Notes: generated by a model not told the origin, from the sequence alone. A stretch of DNA of 64,000 nucleotides from Streptomyces griseus subsp. griseus (GCF_003610995.1 NZ_CP032543.1:744001-808000); one strand, 5' to 3'. Positions 28,172-38,596 are shown, counted from the stretch's first letter. Made by a program: numbers and translations.

Positions 28172-28618
28172 GTGACCGACTATTCCCCTGACGCCACCGA
28201 CTGGCGCATTCTCGATGTCCTCCAGCGCGACGGCCGCGCCACCTTCGCCGAACTCGCCCGCGCCGTCGCCATGTCCCCGAGCGCCGTGACGGAGCGGGTG
28301 CGGCGCCTGGAGGAGACCGGGGTGATCAGCGGTTACGCGGCGGTGGTCGACGCCGAGCGGCTGGGGCTGCCGGTCCTCGCGTTCGTACGGCTGCGCTATC
28401 CGCACGGCAACTACAAGCCGTTCCATGACCTGCTGGAAACCACCCCGGAGGTCGTGGAGGCCCACCACGTCACCGGCGACGACTGCTTCGTCCTCAAGGT
28501 CACGGCCCGCTCCATGCGCCACCTGGAGGAGGTGACCGGCCGGATCAGCGCCCTCGGTTCGGTCACCACCAGCGTCGTCTACTCCTCGCCGCTCCCCCGC
28601 CGCGCGATCGGCCGCTGA
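28172..28618 (+). CDS. Lrp/AsnC-family regulator
   Basis: 148 aa from GTG 28172. HTH at about 10-50 (DGRATFAELARAVAMSPSAVTERV) and RAM domain with the VTGDDCFVLKV strand. Its divergent position from the rhodanese gene (88 bases between starts) suggests local control. It is the second Lrp regulator within 3 kb and differs clearly from the first. Confidence 0.92.
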   Translation: MTDYSPDATDWRILDVLQRDGRATFAELARAVAMSPSAVTERVRRLEETGVISGYAAVVDAERLGLPVLAFVRLRYPHGNYKPFHDLLETTPEVVEAHHVTGDDCFVLKVTARSMRHLEEVTGRISALGSVTTSVVYSSPLPRRAIGR

Positions 28619-28631
28619 ACCGGCGAGGGCT

Positions 28632-31600
28632 TCACAGGCGGTGGTGCACCGTCGATCCGTGCCGGTCCTTGACCACTTCGAGCCGGGCCGGGATACGGCG
28701 GCGGAGATCGGCCACATGGCTGACGATCCCGACGCTGCGGTCCCGCTCCCGCAGCGAGTCCAGCACGTCGAGTACCTCGTCCAGGGTCTGGTCGTCCAGG
28801 CTGCCGAAGCCCTCGTCGATGAAGAGGGTGTCCAGGCGTACGCCGCCCGCCTCCTCGGTGACGACATCGGCGAGGCCGAGCGCCAGGGCCAAGGAGGCGA
28901 AGAAGGTCTCCCCGCCGGAGAGCGTGGCGGTGTCCCGTTCGCTGCCGGTCCAGGCGTCCACGACGTGGAGGCCGAGTCCGGCCCGGCGGCCACCGCTGCG
29001 GGCGTCGGAGTGGACGAGGGTGTAGCGGCCGGAGGACATCCGCTGCAACCGGGCGGTGGCGGCCGCCGCCACCTGTTCGAGGCGGGCGGCGAGGACGTAC
29101 GCCTCCAGGCGCATCTTGCGTTCGTTGTCGGCGGAGGTCCCCGCGGTGAGACCGGCGAGCCGGGCGACCCGCTCGTACTCCTGGCGCACCGGCCCCAGCC
29201 GCCGGACCTCCTCGGCCGCCGTCCACGAGAGCCGGTCGAGTTCCGCGCACCGGTCGCGCGCGGCCGAGCGTGCCGAAGTGGCCTCGCGCAGCAGCCACTC
29301 CCCCGCTTCGTGGGCGCTCTCGGCCGCTGCGAGGTCCGCCGGCGGGCGGGTGGCGGCTTCGCGCACGTCCTGTTCGCTACGGCGGTCGTCGACGGCCGCC
29401 GCCTCGGCCTGCCAGACGTCGATGCGGTGCTGGAGGTCGCGCTGCGCGGCGGCGTCGAGAAGGGTGGCGGCGGCGGCCTGCGGGGTGTCGAACCCGGCCC
29501 TGAACGCCGCGTCGGAGAGCCGGTCGTCGGCCTCCTTCCGGCGCTGGGCCGCGTGCTGTTCGGCGCGTACGGCCTCGGCGGCGTCGGCAAGGCGCGCGAC
29601 CCGGCGGGTCAGCCGGTCCGCGTGCGCGGCGACGGAGGCCGACTCGCCCCGGGCGACGGCGAGTTGCTCCTCCAGCCCGGCCTGTTCGCGGTCGAGTGCC
29701 TCGCGCTCGGAGGTGCGGGCGGCGGCCCTGTTGCGGGCCTCCTGCCGCTGCTCCACCCTCGTGGCGTGCTCGCGCTCGGCTGCGGCGAGCGCCTCACGCG
29801 CGGCGTGCGTCCCGGCGGCAAGGCGGTGGGCCTCGGTGTGTTCGTCGCTCAACCGGTCGACGAGGGAGTGGAGTGCAGCGACCGTGGGGGCTGCGGAGTC
29901 CTCCCCCGGGCCTCCGTCTCCGCCGTCGCATGCCGTTCGCGTACGAGTCCGAGCTGCTGTTCCGCACGGGCGCGGGCCTCCTCGGCGGACCGGTGGCCGG
30001 CGAGGGCCTCCTCCTCCGTGGCCCGGTCCACATGGCCGTCGCCAGGGCTCGCGGGGGCCGGGTGTTCGGCCGAACCGCAGACCGCGCAGGGCTTGCCCGC
30101 GACCAGTCCGGTGGCCAGCTCCGCCGCGATGTCGCGGAGCCGGCGTTCGCGCAGTCCGAGCCAGGACTCATGGGCGGCCAGGGCCTGTTCACGTGCGGCG
30201 GCGAGCTTCTCCCGGGCGTCCTGCACGTCGGCGGCGAGCCCGTCACGACGGTGTGCGGCGTCCAGTCGGCGTCGGGCCGGGGCCAGTTGTCCGGCGAGCT
30301 GTTCGGCGCGGGTGGCGGCCTCCTGTGCCGTCTCGATGCGCTGGGTGAGTTCCGCGCGGGCGGCGTCCCAGCCGGTGAGCCACGCCTCCGCCTCCCGGAC
30401 GATCTCGTCGTCGGCGCGGGCGTCCCGGTTCAGCCGCACACGCTCCTCGTCGATCCGCGCGCTGCGCACCTCGGCCTTGCGAGCCGCTTCGAGCGTGCCC
30501 AGCTCCTGCCGGAACCTCCGCTCCAGCTCGGCCAGTTGGTCGGCGCCCGCATCGGACAGCTCCGGGGTCAGCAGGGCCCGGGTCCCGTCGAGTACGTCGC
30601 TCGCGGCCCGGTGAGCCCGCTCGGCCTCCTCGCGCAGCTCCAGCGCCGGAGCGACCCGGTCCGCCTTGCGGGCCCGCTCCAACCGCTCCTGGCAGCGGTC
30701 GTGTTCGGGGCGCCGCTGCTCCAGCGCCTCGGCGCGCCGCAGGGTCTCCGCGTACCGCTGCTGGAGGCGGGCCAGTTCGCGTTCGGCGTCCAGGGCGCGG
30801 CGGGCGGTCAGTTGGCGGCTCTCCGCCTCCGCCACCACCGCGTGCGCGATGTCGAGGTGTTCCCGCGCGGCGCCGCGGGCGATCGCGGCCCACTCCAGGA
30901 TGGCTTCGGCCAGGCCCGGTTCGCCCGGCCGGTCGGCGGGCGGCACGGCCTCGGCCGCCGCAGGGCCACCTGCCTGGGCGATGCGCTGGGCGAGGGCGAG
31001 AATCTGCTCGTCGCCGGATTTCACCTTGGCCTCGGCGCCCCGGCGCAGCTCGGCGAGGCGCTCCTCGACGGCGGCGAAGCGGCGGGTGTCGAAGAGCTTG
31101 CCGAGGAGTCTGCCGCGCGCCTCGGCGTCGGAGCGCAGGAAGCGGGCGAAGTCGCCCTGGGGCAACAGGACGACCTGGCAGAACTGGTCCCGGCTCATGC
31201 CGATCAGCTGGGCCAGCTCCTCGCCGATCTCCTGGTGCGACTTGCTGAGTGCCTGCCAGCCGCGCCCGGGGTCGTAGCTGCGCAGTCGGCTCTGGGCCTT
31301 CTCCTGGGTGAACCCCCCGCCGCGCTTCTTGGGGCGCGGCTGGGCGGGGCTGCGGGTGACTTCGAGGCGGCGTCCGCCGACCGTCAGCTCCAGCGTGACC
31401 TCGGTGGGCAGGCCGGCCGGGGCGTGGTCGCTGCGGAGGGTGGCGCCGGGGCTCTGCCGGGCGCCGGGGACGGCCCCGTACAGGGCGAAGCAGACGGCGT
31501 CCAGGACCGAGGTCTTCCCGGCGCCCGTCGGGCCGTGGAGCAGGAAGAGTCCGGCCGAGGAGAGCGCGTCGAAGTCGACCTCCTGGGTGGCGCCGAACGG

Positions 31601-31636
31601 GCCGAAGGCGGTGAGGGTGAGGCGGTGCAGTCTCAA
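28632..31636 (-). pseudogene. sbcC: SbcC exonuclease subunit, single frameshift
   Basis: SbcC is the Rad50-like SMC ATPase of the SbcCD nuclease that opens hairpins at palindromes. The N-terminal half (31636-29850) has Walker A HGPTGAGKTSV and the zinc hook CAVC; the C-terminal half (28632-29852) has the signature LSGGETFFASLALALGLAD and Walker B DTLFIDEGFGSLD. The two halves are in different frames. The switch is at the C5/G5 run 29903-29907: one extra G in the coding strand joins them into about 1000 aa. It overlaps sbcD by ATGA. Confidence 0.92.
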
Positions 31637-32796
31637 CGGGACACCTCGCGCGCGCTCTCGTCCACCCGTACGTCGTCGAACGCGGCGCGCAGCACGGTGC
31701 GTTCGGGGTCGCTGGGACCGCTGCCGCCGCGTACGTGGGCCACGAAGTCCTCCGCGATCTGGTGGTCGTCACGGCCCTTGAGGCGCTGGGCGTAGGAGGC
31801 GAGCGGGTCCTCGGGGGGCCGCTCGGGGTCGAAGACGAGGCTGAGGGTGTGCGGGAAGCGGGCGCTGAGGCGTGCCATGGGTTCGGCGGGGCGGACGGGG
31901 TCGGTGAGGGTGGCCTCGACCCAGGCGGGCTCGTGGCGGTCGAGGGCCGGGTCCTCCAGCAGGGTGTCCAAGCGGCCGCGGAGCCGGGCGAGGGGGCGCT
32001 CGGCGGGGCAGTCGATCCGTTCCTCGGCGGCGATGTTCCCGCTGCCGTCCAGGTCGATCAGCCACATGGTCTTGCGGTGGTCGGCCTCGGAGAAGGAGTA
32101 GGCGAGCGGGGAGCCGGAGTAGCGGACGCGGCTCGTGACGCGCTGGGAGCCGTGGAGGTGGCCGAGGGCCACGTAGTCGACACCGTCGAAGACTCCGGCG
32201 GGGACGGCGGCGACCCCGCCGACCGTGATGTCGCGTTCGCTGTCGCTGGGTTCGCCGCCCGCCACGAAGGCGTGCGCGAGGACGACGGAGCGGGTTCCGG
32301 CGGGGCGGGCGGCGAGGTCGGCGCGGACCCGGTCCATGGCGGCGGCGAGGACCGCCTCGTGCCCGGCCTTGGGGGCGCGGAGGGTGTCCTTCACCAGGGC
32401 CGGTTCCAGGTAGGGCAGGCCGTAGAGGGCGACGTCGCCGTGTGCGTCGGTGAGGACGACGGGGGTGGCACAGCTCTCGGGGTCGGTACGCAGGTGGATC
32501 CCGGCCCGGTCGAGGAGTCCGGCGCCGACGCCGAGCCGACGGGCCGAGTCGTGGTTCCCGGAGATCATGACGGTGGGCACGCCGATGGCGGCGAGCCGGT
32601 GCAGCGCCCGGTCGAAGAGACCGACGGCGGTGAGCGGCGGGACGGCCCGGTCGTAGACGTCGCCGGAGACGAGGACCACGTCCACCTCGCGGGCCCGGGC
32701 GGTGGCCACCAGGTGGTCCAGGAAGGCGGCCTGGGCGTCGATGAGGGGGACGCGGTGGAAGGACCGGCCCAGGTGCCAGTCCGAGGTGTGCAGCAT
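31633..32796 (-). CDS. sbcD: SbcD exonuclease subunit
   Basis: 387 aa, calcineurin-like metallophosphatase and nuclease subunit. MLHTSDWHLGRSFHR at the start, VSGDVYDRA, ISGNHDSARRLG and ALGHLHGSQ supply the metal ligands (Asp, His, Asp, Asn, His). ATG 32796 is used; GTG 32802 two codons earlier is possible. It lies first in an sbcD-sbcC operon with a 4-base overlap. Confidence 0.94.
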   Translation of the reverse strand: MLHTSDWHLGRSFHRVPLIDAQAAFLDHLVATARAREVDVVLVSGDVYDRAVPPLTAVGLFDRALHRLAAIGVPTVMISGNHDSARRLGVGAGLLDRAGIHLRTDPESCATPVVLTDAHGDVALYGLPYLEPALVKDTLRAPKAGHEAVLAAAMDRVRADLAARPAGTRSVVLAHAFVAGGEPSDSERDITVGGVAAVPAGVFDGVDYVALGHLHGSQRVTSRVRYSGSPLAYSFSEADHRKTMWLIDLDGSGNIAAEERIDCPAERPLARLRGRLDTLLEDPALDRHEPAWVEATLTDPVRPAEPMARLSARFPHTLSLVFDPERPPEDPLASYAQRLKGRDDHQIAEDFVAHVRGGSGPSDPERTVLRAAFDDVRVDESAREVSR

Positions 32797-32940
32797 CCTC
32801 ACGCGATCGCTCCACCGGTTGTGAGCTGCATGTACGTCGTCCTCCGCCCCTGGGCCACCGCCGGGGCGTCCCGTGATCCCGCCGCCGGCACGGACCACGC
32901 TAACGCCGCAGGGCCCCGATCCCGCATCGATCAGGAATTC

Positions 32941-32972
32941 GCCGCCCGTGGGACCCGTCTCACGGGCGGCGA
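32941..32972. terminator. Hairpin after yigZ
   Basis: Perfect 11-bp stem (32941-32951 with 32962-32972) 5 bases beyond the stop of the YigZ gene. Confidence 0.65.
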
Positions 32973-32976
32973 GCCC

Positions 32977-33603
32977 TCACACGTCCCCGTACGCCTCGCC
33001 GCCCAGCTCCAGCGTGGCCGAGCCGGCGGTCGCGTCGGCCAGCCAGCCGGTGAAGGCGGGGACGTCGGCGTCGGGCAGCCCGATCTCGATGGTCACGCCT
33101 TCCGCGTACCTCACCTCGCGCACGTCCCGCCCGGTGGCCCGCAGGTCGTTCTCCAGCTTTCCGGCCCGCTGGTGGTCGACGCGGATCGTGGCCAGCCGGA
33201 AGCGCTGCCGGGTGATGGTGCCGAGTGCGTCGAGGGCCTCACCGACCACTCCCCCGTACGCACGGATCAGCCCGCCCGCCCCGAGCTTGACCCCGCCGTA
33301 GTAGCGGGTGACGACCGCCGCGACGTACCGCACCTCGCGGCGCGTCAGCATCTGGAGCATCGGGACGCCCGCGGTGCCGCCGGGTTCGCCGTCGTCACTG
33401 GCCTTCTGTACGGAGGCGTCGGCGCCGATCACGTACGCGAAGCAGTTGTGGGTGGCTGTGGGGTGTTCCTTGCGGACGCGTGCGACGAAGTCCTGCGCCT
33501 CCTGTTCGGTGGCGGCGGGGGCGAGGGAGCAGAGGAAGCGCGATCGGTTGATCTCGCTCTCGTGCACACCCGCGCGGGCGACGGTCCGGTACTGCTCCTG
33601 CAT
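32977..33603 (-). CDS. YigZ/IMPACT-family protein
   Basis: 208 aa. The UPF0029 N-terminal domain carries SRFLCSL, HNCFAYVIG and SDDGEPGGTAGVPML, then VVTRYYGGVKLGAGGLIRAYG, the signature of the family. A C-terminal ferredoxin-like domain follows. The family is linked to translation control in eukaryotes, but the bacterial role is unclear. Confidence 0.93.
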   Translation of the reverse strand: MQEQYRTVARAGVHESEINRSRFLCSLAPAATEQEAQDFVARVRKEHPTATHNCFAYVIGADASVQKASDDGEPGGTAGVPMLQMLTRREVRYVAAVVTRYYGGVKLGAGGLIRAYGGVVGEALDALGTITRQRFRLATIRVDHQRAGKLENDLRATGRDVREVRYAEGVTIEIGLPDADVPAFTGWLADATAGSATLELGGEAYGDV

Positions 33604-33677
33604 CCGTCCACCCTATGCGGCGCGGCGCCGGCGCCTCCCGGCGGGAATGGCGGGCGGTGGCCGTCCGTTGTCCCGGC

Positions 33678-34085
33678 ATGAGCACAGAGGCAGAGACGGT
33701 CAGGCGGATTCTTCAGGACTCGGGTGACACATGGGCGGTGGTGGGCCTCTCCGGCAACCGCTCCCGTGCCGCCTACGGGGTGGCGCAGGTGCTCCAGCGC
33801 TTCGGCAAGCGCGTGGTGCCGGTGCACCCGAAGGCCGAGACGGTGCACGGGGAGCAGGGGTACGCCTCGCTGGCGGAGATCCCGTTCCCGGTGGACGTGG
33901 TGGACGTGTTCGTCAACAGCGAGCTGGCGGGCGGGGTCGCGGACGAGGCCGTGGCGGTGGGGGCGAAGGCGGTCTGGTTCCAGCTCGGCGTGGTGGACAC
34001 GGAGGCGTACGAGCGGACGCGGGCGGCGGGGCTGGACATGGTGATGGACCGGTGCCCGGCGATCGAGATTCCGCGCCTGGGGTAG
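33678..34085 (+). CDS. CoA-binding domain protein
   Basis: 135 aa. Single CoA_binding Rossmann domain: WAVVGLSGNRSRAAYGVAQVLQRFGKRVVPVHP at residues about 19-51 is the nucleotide loop, and VDVVDVFVNSE and AVWFQLGV complete the fold. YccU/YneT-like proteins of this size bind CoA; the activity is not known. ATG 33678 is used because earlier codons lie in the divergent promoter region. Confidence 0.9.
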   Translation: MSTEAETVRRILQDSGDTWAVVGLSGNRSRAAYGVAQVLQRFGKRVVPVHPKAETVHGEQGYASLAEIPFPVDVVDVFVNSELAGGVADEAVAVGAKAVWFQLGVVDTEAYERTRAAGLDMVMDRCPAIEIPRLG

Positions 34086-34124
34086 GGGTGTGGGCGGCGC
34101 CCGGGGCGGGGAAGGCTCCCCGCC

Positions 34125-34695
34125 GTGAGCGATCCTCGCGACGGCGACCGGCTGTCCGCCGCGCTGTCCGCGCCGGGTGTGCGCCCCGGTGACCCGGCGA
34201 CCACCCCCGCCCCCTCGGTGGGCGCCCTGGCCGAGACCGGCCGGACGGCGGCGGGGGCCGAGCGCAGCGGCCACCCGCAGACCTCGTTCGCCGCGATCGG
34301 CCCGCAGCCGGGAAACTGCTCGCCGGGAACCGGCCGGACTGCGACCTCGGGGAGGACTCCCCGCCCGCCCGGCTCTACGAGGCCGGCGCCCGGATCTCCT
34401 GCCCGGCACCCGGCTACGCCACCTGCACCGCCTTCCACCTGGGCGACTACCGCAGACCCGGCCCTCCGCTGCGCATCTGCCGCTGTGTGGTGACCCCGCG
34501 GGCATGCGGCAGTGGTGGGCGTACGAGGATGCCGCCCCGCACGACGGCGACTTCGGGGCCCGGGGCGCCGCCTTCGAGGAGGCCGTCGGCCCCGGTGACG
34601 TACGGACGGCTCTGCCCGGGTCCGCACCGTGCAGGCTCCTGCGGCTGCGGGCGGGCGTCGGCTTCGCCTCCGGGTGGCTCACGGAGCACCGGTAG
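34125..34695 (+). pseudogene. Hypothetical gene with two apparent frameshifts
   Basis: Three consecutive reading frames look coding and join if one G is added near 34310 (QPG|KLLAGNRPDCDLGEDSP) and one near 34497 (VVTP|AGMRQWWAYEDAA). The joined protein is about 190 aa with several cysteines (CDLGED, RISCPAPGYATC, RICRC). I recognise no family. Both breaks are in G/C runs, so sequencing undercalls are as likely as decay. A short 64-codon stretch (from ATG 34504) would otherwise be annotated alone. Confidence 0.5.
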
Positions 34696-34701
34696 GCGGC
34701 C

Positions 34702-35256
34702 TCAGACCCCCAGGCCCTCCACGACCACCGCGCCCGGGAGGGCGGCGAGCGCCTTGCCGGGGACGATGAGCTTGCCCCGGCGGCTGCCGCTGCCGATCAG
34801 GACCCACTCCTCGTCCACCACGGCGGGGTCGACCAGGAGGGCCCAGTGGGCGGGGAGGCCGATCGGGGTGATGCCGCCGTACTCCATGCCGCTCTCGCCG
34901 ACCGCTGTGTCCATCGCGGCGAAGGACACCTTGCGGGCCCCGAGTTGCCTGCGCGCCGCGCCGTTGACGTCGACCCGGGTGCGGGAGAGCACCACGCACG
35001 CGGCGAGGGTGGTCTCCCCGCCGCGCTTGCCTGCCAGGACGACGCAGTTCGCGGAGGTGTCCAGCAGGTCCGCCCCGTGGTGTTCGACGAAGACGGCGGT
35101 GTCGGCGACGGCCGGGTCGGTGTCGACGTGGATGAGCCGGTCTGCGGTGATGTCGCCCCACCCGGCGACGAGGGCCGCCGCGACGGGGGCGGGCAGCAGG
35201 TCGAGTCGTTCCGAGGCGGGGGAGGCATCCTCGAAGGTGCCGATGGGTGCGCGCAT
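34702..35256 (-). CDS. YbaK/EbsC-type aminoacyl-tRNA deacylase
   Basis: 184 aa. YbaK domain: NCVVLAGKRGGETTLAACVVLSRTRVDVN holds the catalytic lysine region, then KVSFAAMDTAVGESGMEYGGITPIGLP. These proteins clear mischarged Pro- or other aa-tRNA. It is convergent with the damaged gene to its left. Confidence 0.9.
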   Translation of the reverse strand: MRAPIGTFEDASPASERLDLLPAPVAAALVAGWGDITADRLIHVDTDPAVADTAVFVEHHGADLLDTSANCVVLAGKRGGETTLAACVVLSRTRVDVNGAARRQLGARKVSFAAMDTAVGESGMEYGGITPIGLPAHWALLVDPAVVDEEWVLIGSGSRRGKLIVPGKALAALPGAVVVEGLGV

Positions 35257-35318
35257 ACGGTCACGCTAACAGCGCGCGTTGGGAGGCCGGTTGGCCGTCT
35301 CACGGCAGGCGGTGTGCC

Positions 35319-36068
35319 TCACGGGGCGTCCGGCGCCTGTTCCAGGTCGGCCAGCGCGAGCAGCTGCTCGGACGTGACGCCCTCCGGGATGGGCACGGGG
35401 GCCGGCGTGCGCAGGGGCGGCTGCCAGCCCTGCTCCGGGTCCCAGCTCCGTACGATCCGGGCCGGGGCCCCCGCGACCACCGCGTGGTCGGGGACCTCGC
35501 CCCGGACGACCGCGCCCGCCGCGACCACCACGTTGCGGCCCAGCCGGGCGCCGGGCAGGATCACCGCGCCGGTGCCGATCCAGCAGCCGGGGCCGATCTC
35601 CACCGGCTCCATCCGGGGCCACTGCTTGCCCACGGGCTCGTGCGGATCGTCGTAGCTGTGGTTGGTCGAGGTGATGTAGACGTACGGACCGCAGTACGTG
35701 TCCGAGCCGATGGTCACCGTCGTGTCGGCGATGACATGGCTGCCGCGCCCCAGCACCACCCCGTCGCCCAGCGTCAGGATGGGCTCGGGCCCCAGGTCCA
35801 GGTCCGGCATCATCCCGGCCGTCAGGGTCACCTGCTCGCCGATGACGCAGTGTCCGCCGAGCTGGATCCACGGCTCGCCGAAGACGGTGCCCTGCGGGAA
35901 GGCGAGCCGGGTCCCCTCCCCGATCCCGCCGAACCGCAGCCGGCCGGGGCGGGCGGCGGTGACGGCACCCGCGCCCTGCGCCCACGCCCAGATGCGGTGG
36001 ACCGCCCAGGAGGCGACGCGGCGGTGGGGGCGGGCGAGGAAGGAGAACGTGTTTCGGTTCTTCGGCAC
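35319..36068 (-). CDS. Left-handed beta-helix acyltransferase
   Basis: 249 aa from GTG 36068 (no strong ribosome site; the frame is open further upstream). Hexapeptide repeats run through about 80-200 (VVLGRGSHVIADTTVTIGS, GPGCWIGTGAVILPGARLGRNVVVAAGAVV). The end VVAGAPARIVRSW is characteristic of the WbbJ/LacA group that acetylates sugars. The acceptor is unknown. Confidence 0.85.
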   Translation of the reverse strand: MPKNRNTFSFLARPHRRVASWAVHRIWAWAQGAGAVTAARPGRLRFGGIGEGTRLAFPQGTVFGEPWIQLGGHCVIGEQVTLTAGMMPDLDLGPEPILTLGDGVVLGRGSHVIADTTVTIGSDTYCGPYVYITSTNHSYDDPHEPVGKQWPRMEPVEIGPGCWIGTGAVILPGARLGRNVVVAAGAVVRGEVPDHAVVAGAPARIVRSWDPEQGWQPPLRTPAPVPIPEGVTSEQLLALADLEQAPDAP

Positions 36069-36229
36069 GGGCTCACGGTAGTCGGCGCGGGTGGCGGCGA
36101 TCCGTGCGGTGACCTGTGATGTTCGCCCTACCCCCGGCGTACGCGGGGAGCCGTCGCCTACCGTGTGAGGCGGCCCGATCCCGATCGCAGGCCCCAGGAG
36201 CAGCACACCGGACCACCGAGGAGCAGGCC

Positions 36230-36760
36230 ATGGCGGAACAGGCGTTGATCACGGGCATGGGCGGCAAGGAGCCGGACATCGACGCGGACGCGTTCGTGGC
36301 CCCGACCTCCGTGGTGATCGGGGAGGTGACGCTGGCCGCCGGTTCCAGCGTCTGGTACCAGGCGGTGCTGCGCGCCGACTGCGGCCCGATCACGCTCGGC
36401 CCGGACAGCAACATCCAGGACAATTGCAGTGTCCATACGGACCCCGGCTTCCCGCTCACCGTGGGCGCGCGGGTCTCGGTCGGCCACAACGCGGTGCTGC
36501 ACGGCTGTGTCATCGAGGACGACGTCCTGGTGGGGATGGGCGCCACGGTGCTCAACGGCGCGCACATCGGCGCCGGATCGCTGGTCGCGGCGCAGGCGCT
36601 CGTACCGCAGGGGATGCGGGTGCCGCCGGGGTCGCTGGTCGCGGGTGTGCCCGCCAAGGTGAGGCGGCCGCTCACGGAGGAGGAGCTGGACGGCATCCGG
36701 TTCAACGCGGCCGGTTACGTGGAGCTGGCCAAGGCCCACCGCGCGGCGCACGGGGGCTGA
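36230..36760 (+). CDS. Gamma-carbonic anhydrase-like protein
   Basis: 176 aa, beta-helix protein of the YrdA/PaaY type. Metal histidines are seen in NCSVHTD (about 64-70) and SVGHNAVLHGC (about 84-94), three in all as in the gamma class. GSLVAGVPAKVRRPLTEEE ends the helix. It may hydrate CO2 or act only as a metal protein. ATG 36230 follows GGAGCAG. Confidence 0.9.
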   Translation: MAEQALITGMGGKEPDIDADAFVAPTSVVIGEVTLAAGSSVWYQAVLRADCGPITLGPDSNIQDNCSVHTDPGFPLTVGARVSVGHNAVLHGCVIEDDVLVGMGATVLNGAHIGAGSLVAAQALVPQGMRVPPGSLVAGVPAKVRRPLTEEELDGIRFNAAGYVELAKAHRAAHGG

Positions 36761-36787
36761 ACCCCGGCCGGAGACATACATGCCCAA

Positions 36788-36822
36788 GCCGCCGCTCCCT
36801 CCCCGACCGGAGGGGCGGCGGC
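36788..36822. terminator. GC-rich hairpin
   Basis: Near-perfect inverted repeat (GCCGCCGC-CCCTCC pairing with GGAGGG-GCGGCGGC, one bulge) between convergent genes. Confidence 0.65.
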
Positions 36823-36846
36823 CCCGGGAACATGCGCCCGTGGGCG

Positions 36847-37299
36847 TCAGCTGTTAGGGCGCAGGGTCCAGACGACGGTCATCTCGCCGGTGACCGCGCC
36901 GTCCGCGCGCCGGATCTCGATGGCGACGGGGAACTCGGGGCGCTGCCCGGCGTCCAGCTCGGCGACGACGTCGGCGATCGGGCGGCCGAGGGTGGCGGTC
37001 GCGGTGACCTCGCCCATGGCCAGCTTCTTGTAGCCGATCTCGGCCTTGACGGCGAGCGGCACGGCCCGTGACATCTGGTCGCCGAAGGCGGCGATGACGA
37101 TGGCGCCGCTGGCGGACTCGGCGAGCGTGAACATGGCTCCGGCATGCGGTCCGCCCACGTGGTTGTGGTAGTCCGCCTGGTCCGGCAGCCGGACGACGGC
37201 GCGCTCGGCGGTCGTCTCCAGGAATTCGAGGTTGAGGGTCCGGGCCATCGGGACCGTCGCGACGAGCATCTCGCCGACGGACATCTGTTCAGCGCTCAT
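36847..37299 (-). CDS. DUF4442 hot-dog fold thioesterase-like protein
   Basis: 150 aa from ATG 37299. Hot-dog fold of the PaaI/YiiD-C kind: YHNHVGGPHAGAMFTLAESASGAI (about residues 43-66) holds the putative active region, and the helix-sheet pattern runs to the end. It may hydrolyse an acyl-CoA. Upstream codons in this frame overlap the promoter of the divergent gene and are excluded. Confidence 0.88.
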   Translation of the reverse strand: MSAEQMSVGEMLVATVPMARTLNLEFLETTAERAVVRLPDQADYHNHVGGPHAGAMFTLAESASGAIVIAAFGDQMSRAVPLAVKAEIGYKKLAMGEVTATATLGRPIADVVAELDAGQRPEFPVAIEIRRADGAVTGEMTVVWTLRPNS

Positions 37300-37439
37300 G
37301 GACCGAAGGTTACTCGTGAGTAGCCTGATTTGGCCATCCCCGTCCCCGGTTCGGGCACCCCCCTGTGACAGCACCGGGACAGCACTGGGACAGGGGCGGG
37401 CGTAGCAGTGCACACGCCACCCATCTATGGTTACTGGCC

Positions 37440-38576
37440 ATGTGGCCAGGACAGCAGCCGCCCGGGGGCGAGCAGAACCCGCAGGACCCGAATCAGAACC
37501 CGTACCAGCAGCCGGGGTACCAGCAGCCGAATCCCTATCAGCAACCGGGATATCCGCAGCAGGACCAGCAGCCGGGGCAGTCCGGCGCGCCCGGGTACCC
37601 ACCCGGGCAGCAGGGGCAGCCCGGTCACCCGGGCTACGGACAGCAGCCCGGGTACGGACAGCCCGGCTACGGGCAGCCCAATCCGTACCAGCAGCCGACC
37701 GTCCCGCAGTACGCGGTGCCGGGTCCGCCCGGCGGCCCCAAGCCGGACGACGGCAAGAAGAAGACGGCCGTCATCGCCGTCGTCGCGGCGGCCGCTGTCG
37801 TCGTGGCCGCCGTCGTCACCGGCGTCATCGTGATGAACAACAAGGACGACGACGGCGGATCGACCGTCGCCGACGACAAGAAGTCCGCCTCCCCCAGCGC
37901 GAAGCCGAGCGTGTCGGAGGAGGCGAGCTCCGCTCCGGTGGAGAACCCGCGCGGCTCCGAGAACGACCCCAAGCCCCTCATCCCGGGCTGGAAGGTCGTC
38001 ACCAACCCGAAGTGGGGCACGCAGTTCGACGTGCCCGGCGACTGGGAGGTCTCCAGCTCGGGCATGTTCGCGGGCTTCGAGGACGCCAAGAACCCCACGG
38101 GCAAGCCCGTCGCCGGTTTCTCGGCGCCCGCCTACTACAAGAGCAAATGGTGCGTCGACGACTCCGACAAGGACGGCCGCGAGGAGGAGACCGAGCTGGC
38201 GGGCGTCGGGACGAAGGGGGCGCGCGGGGCGAAGAACTCCGACGAGGCCGCGCGGGCCGAGGCGGGCACCTGGGTATGGGCGGCGTACGCCCAGAGCGAC
38301 TCGAAGGACAAGATCAAGATCGACCCGGCCAAGCCGTTCACCACCAAGTCGGGTCTCTCCGGCAGCGTCGTGACCGCCACCGCCACCGGTCTGGCCAAGA
38401 AGGAGAAGTGCGACACCGACGGCAAGTCGATCGCCTTCTCGTTCAAGAACGGCAACGACGAGTTCTCGACCTGGGTCCTCTACGGTCCCAAGGGTGTCGA
38501 GGGCGAGCTGCCGGACACCACCATCCAGCAGATCCTGAGCACGGTCCGCCTCACGGCCGACAAGCCGACCGGCTGA
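37440..38576 (+). CDS. Pro/Gln/Tyr-rich single-pass membrane protein
   Basis: 378 aa. Residues 1-95 are a low-complexity tail made of degenerate repeats of the type QQPGYxQPNPYQ. One transmembrane helix (TAVIAVVAAAAVVVAAVVTGVIVM in two parts, about 108-132) follows, then an acidic Ser-rich linker and an extracellular domain with two cysteines (KWCVDDSD and KEKCDTDG). Such proteins are common in Streptomyces, with the Gln/Pro tail inside the cell. Function is unknown. Confidence 0.88.
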   Translation: MWPGQQPPGGEQNPQDPNQNPYQQPGYQQPNPYQQPGYPQQDQQPGQSGAPGYPPGQQGQPGHPGYGQQPGYGQPGYGQPNPYQQPTVPQYAVPGPPGGPKPDDGKKKTAVIAVVAAAAVVVAAVVTGVIVMNNKDDDGGSTVADDKKSASPSAKPSVSEEASSAPVENPRGSENDPKPLIPGWKVVTNPKWGTQFDVPGDWEVSSSGMFAGFEDAKNPTGKPVAGFSAPAYYKSKWCVDDSDKDGREEETELAGVGTKGARGAKNSDEAARAEAGTWVWAAYAQSDSKDKIKIDPAKPFTTKSGLSGSVVTATATGLAKKEKCDTDGKSIAFSFKNGNDEFSTWVLYGPKGVEGELPDTTIQQILSTVRLTADKPTG

Positions 38577-38596
38577 CACCGCTCACACCGCTGATG

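Noticed and set aside
37440-37740. Short tandem repeats considered as a CRISPR-like or minisatellite array
   Set aside because: They are codon-level repeats of the Gln/Pro/Tyr-rich protein tail, irregular in length, without spacers.
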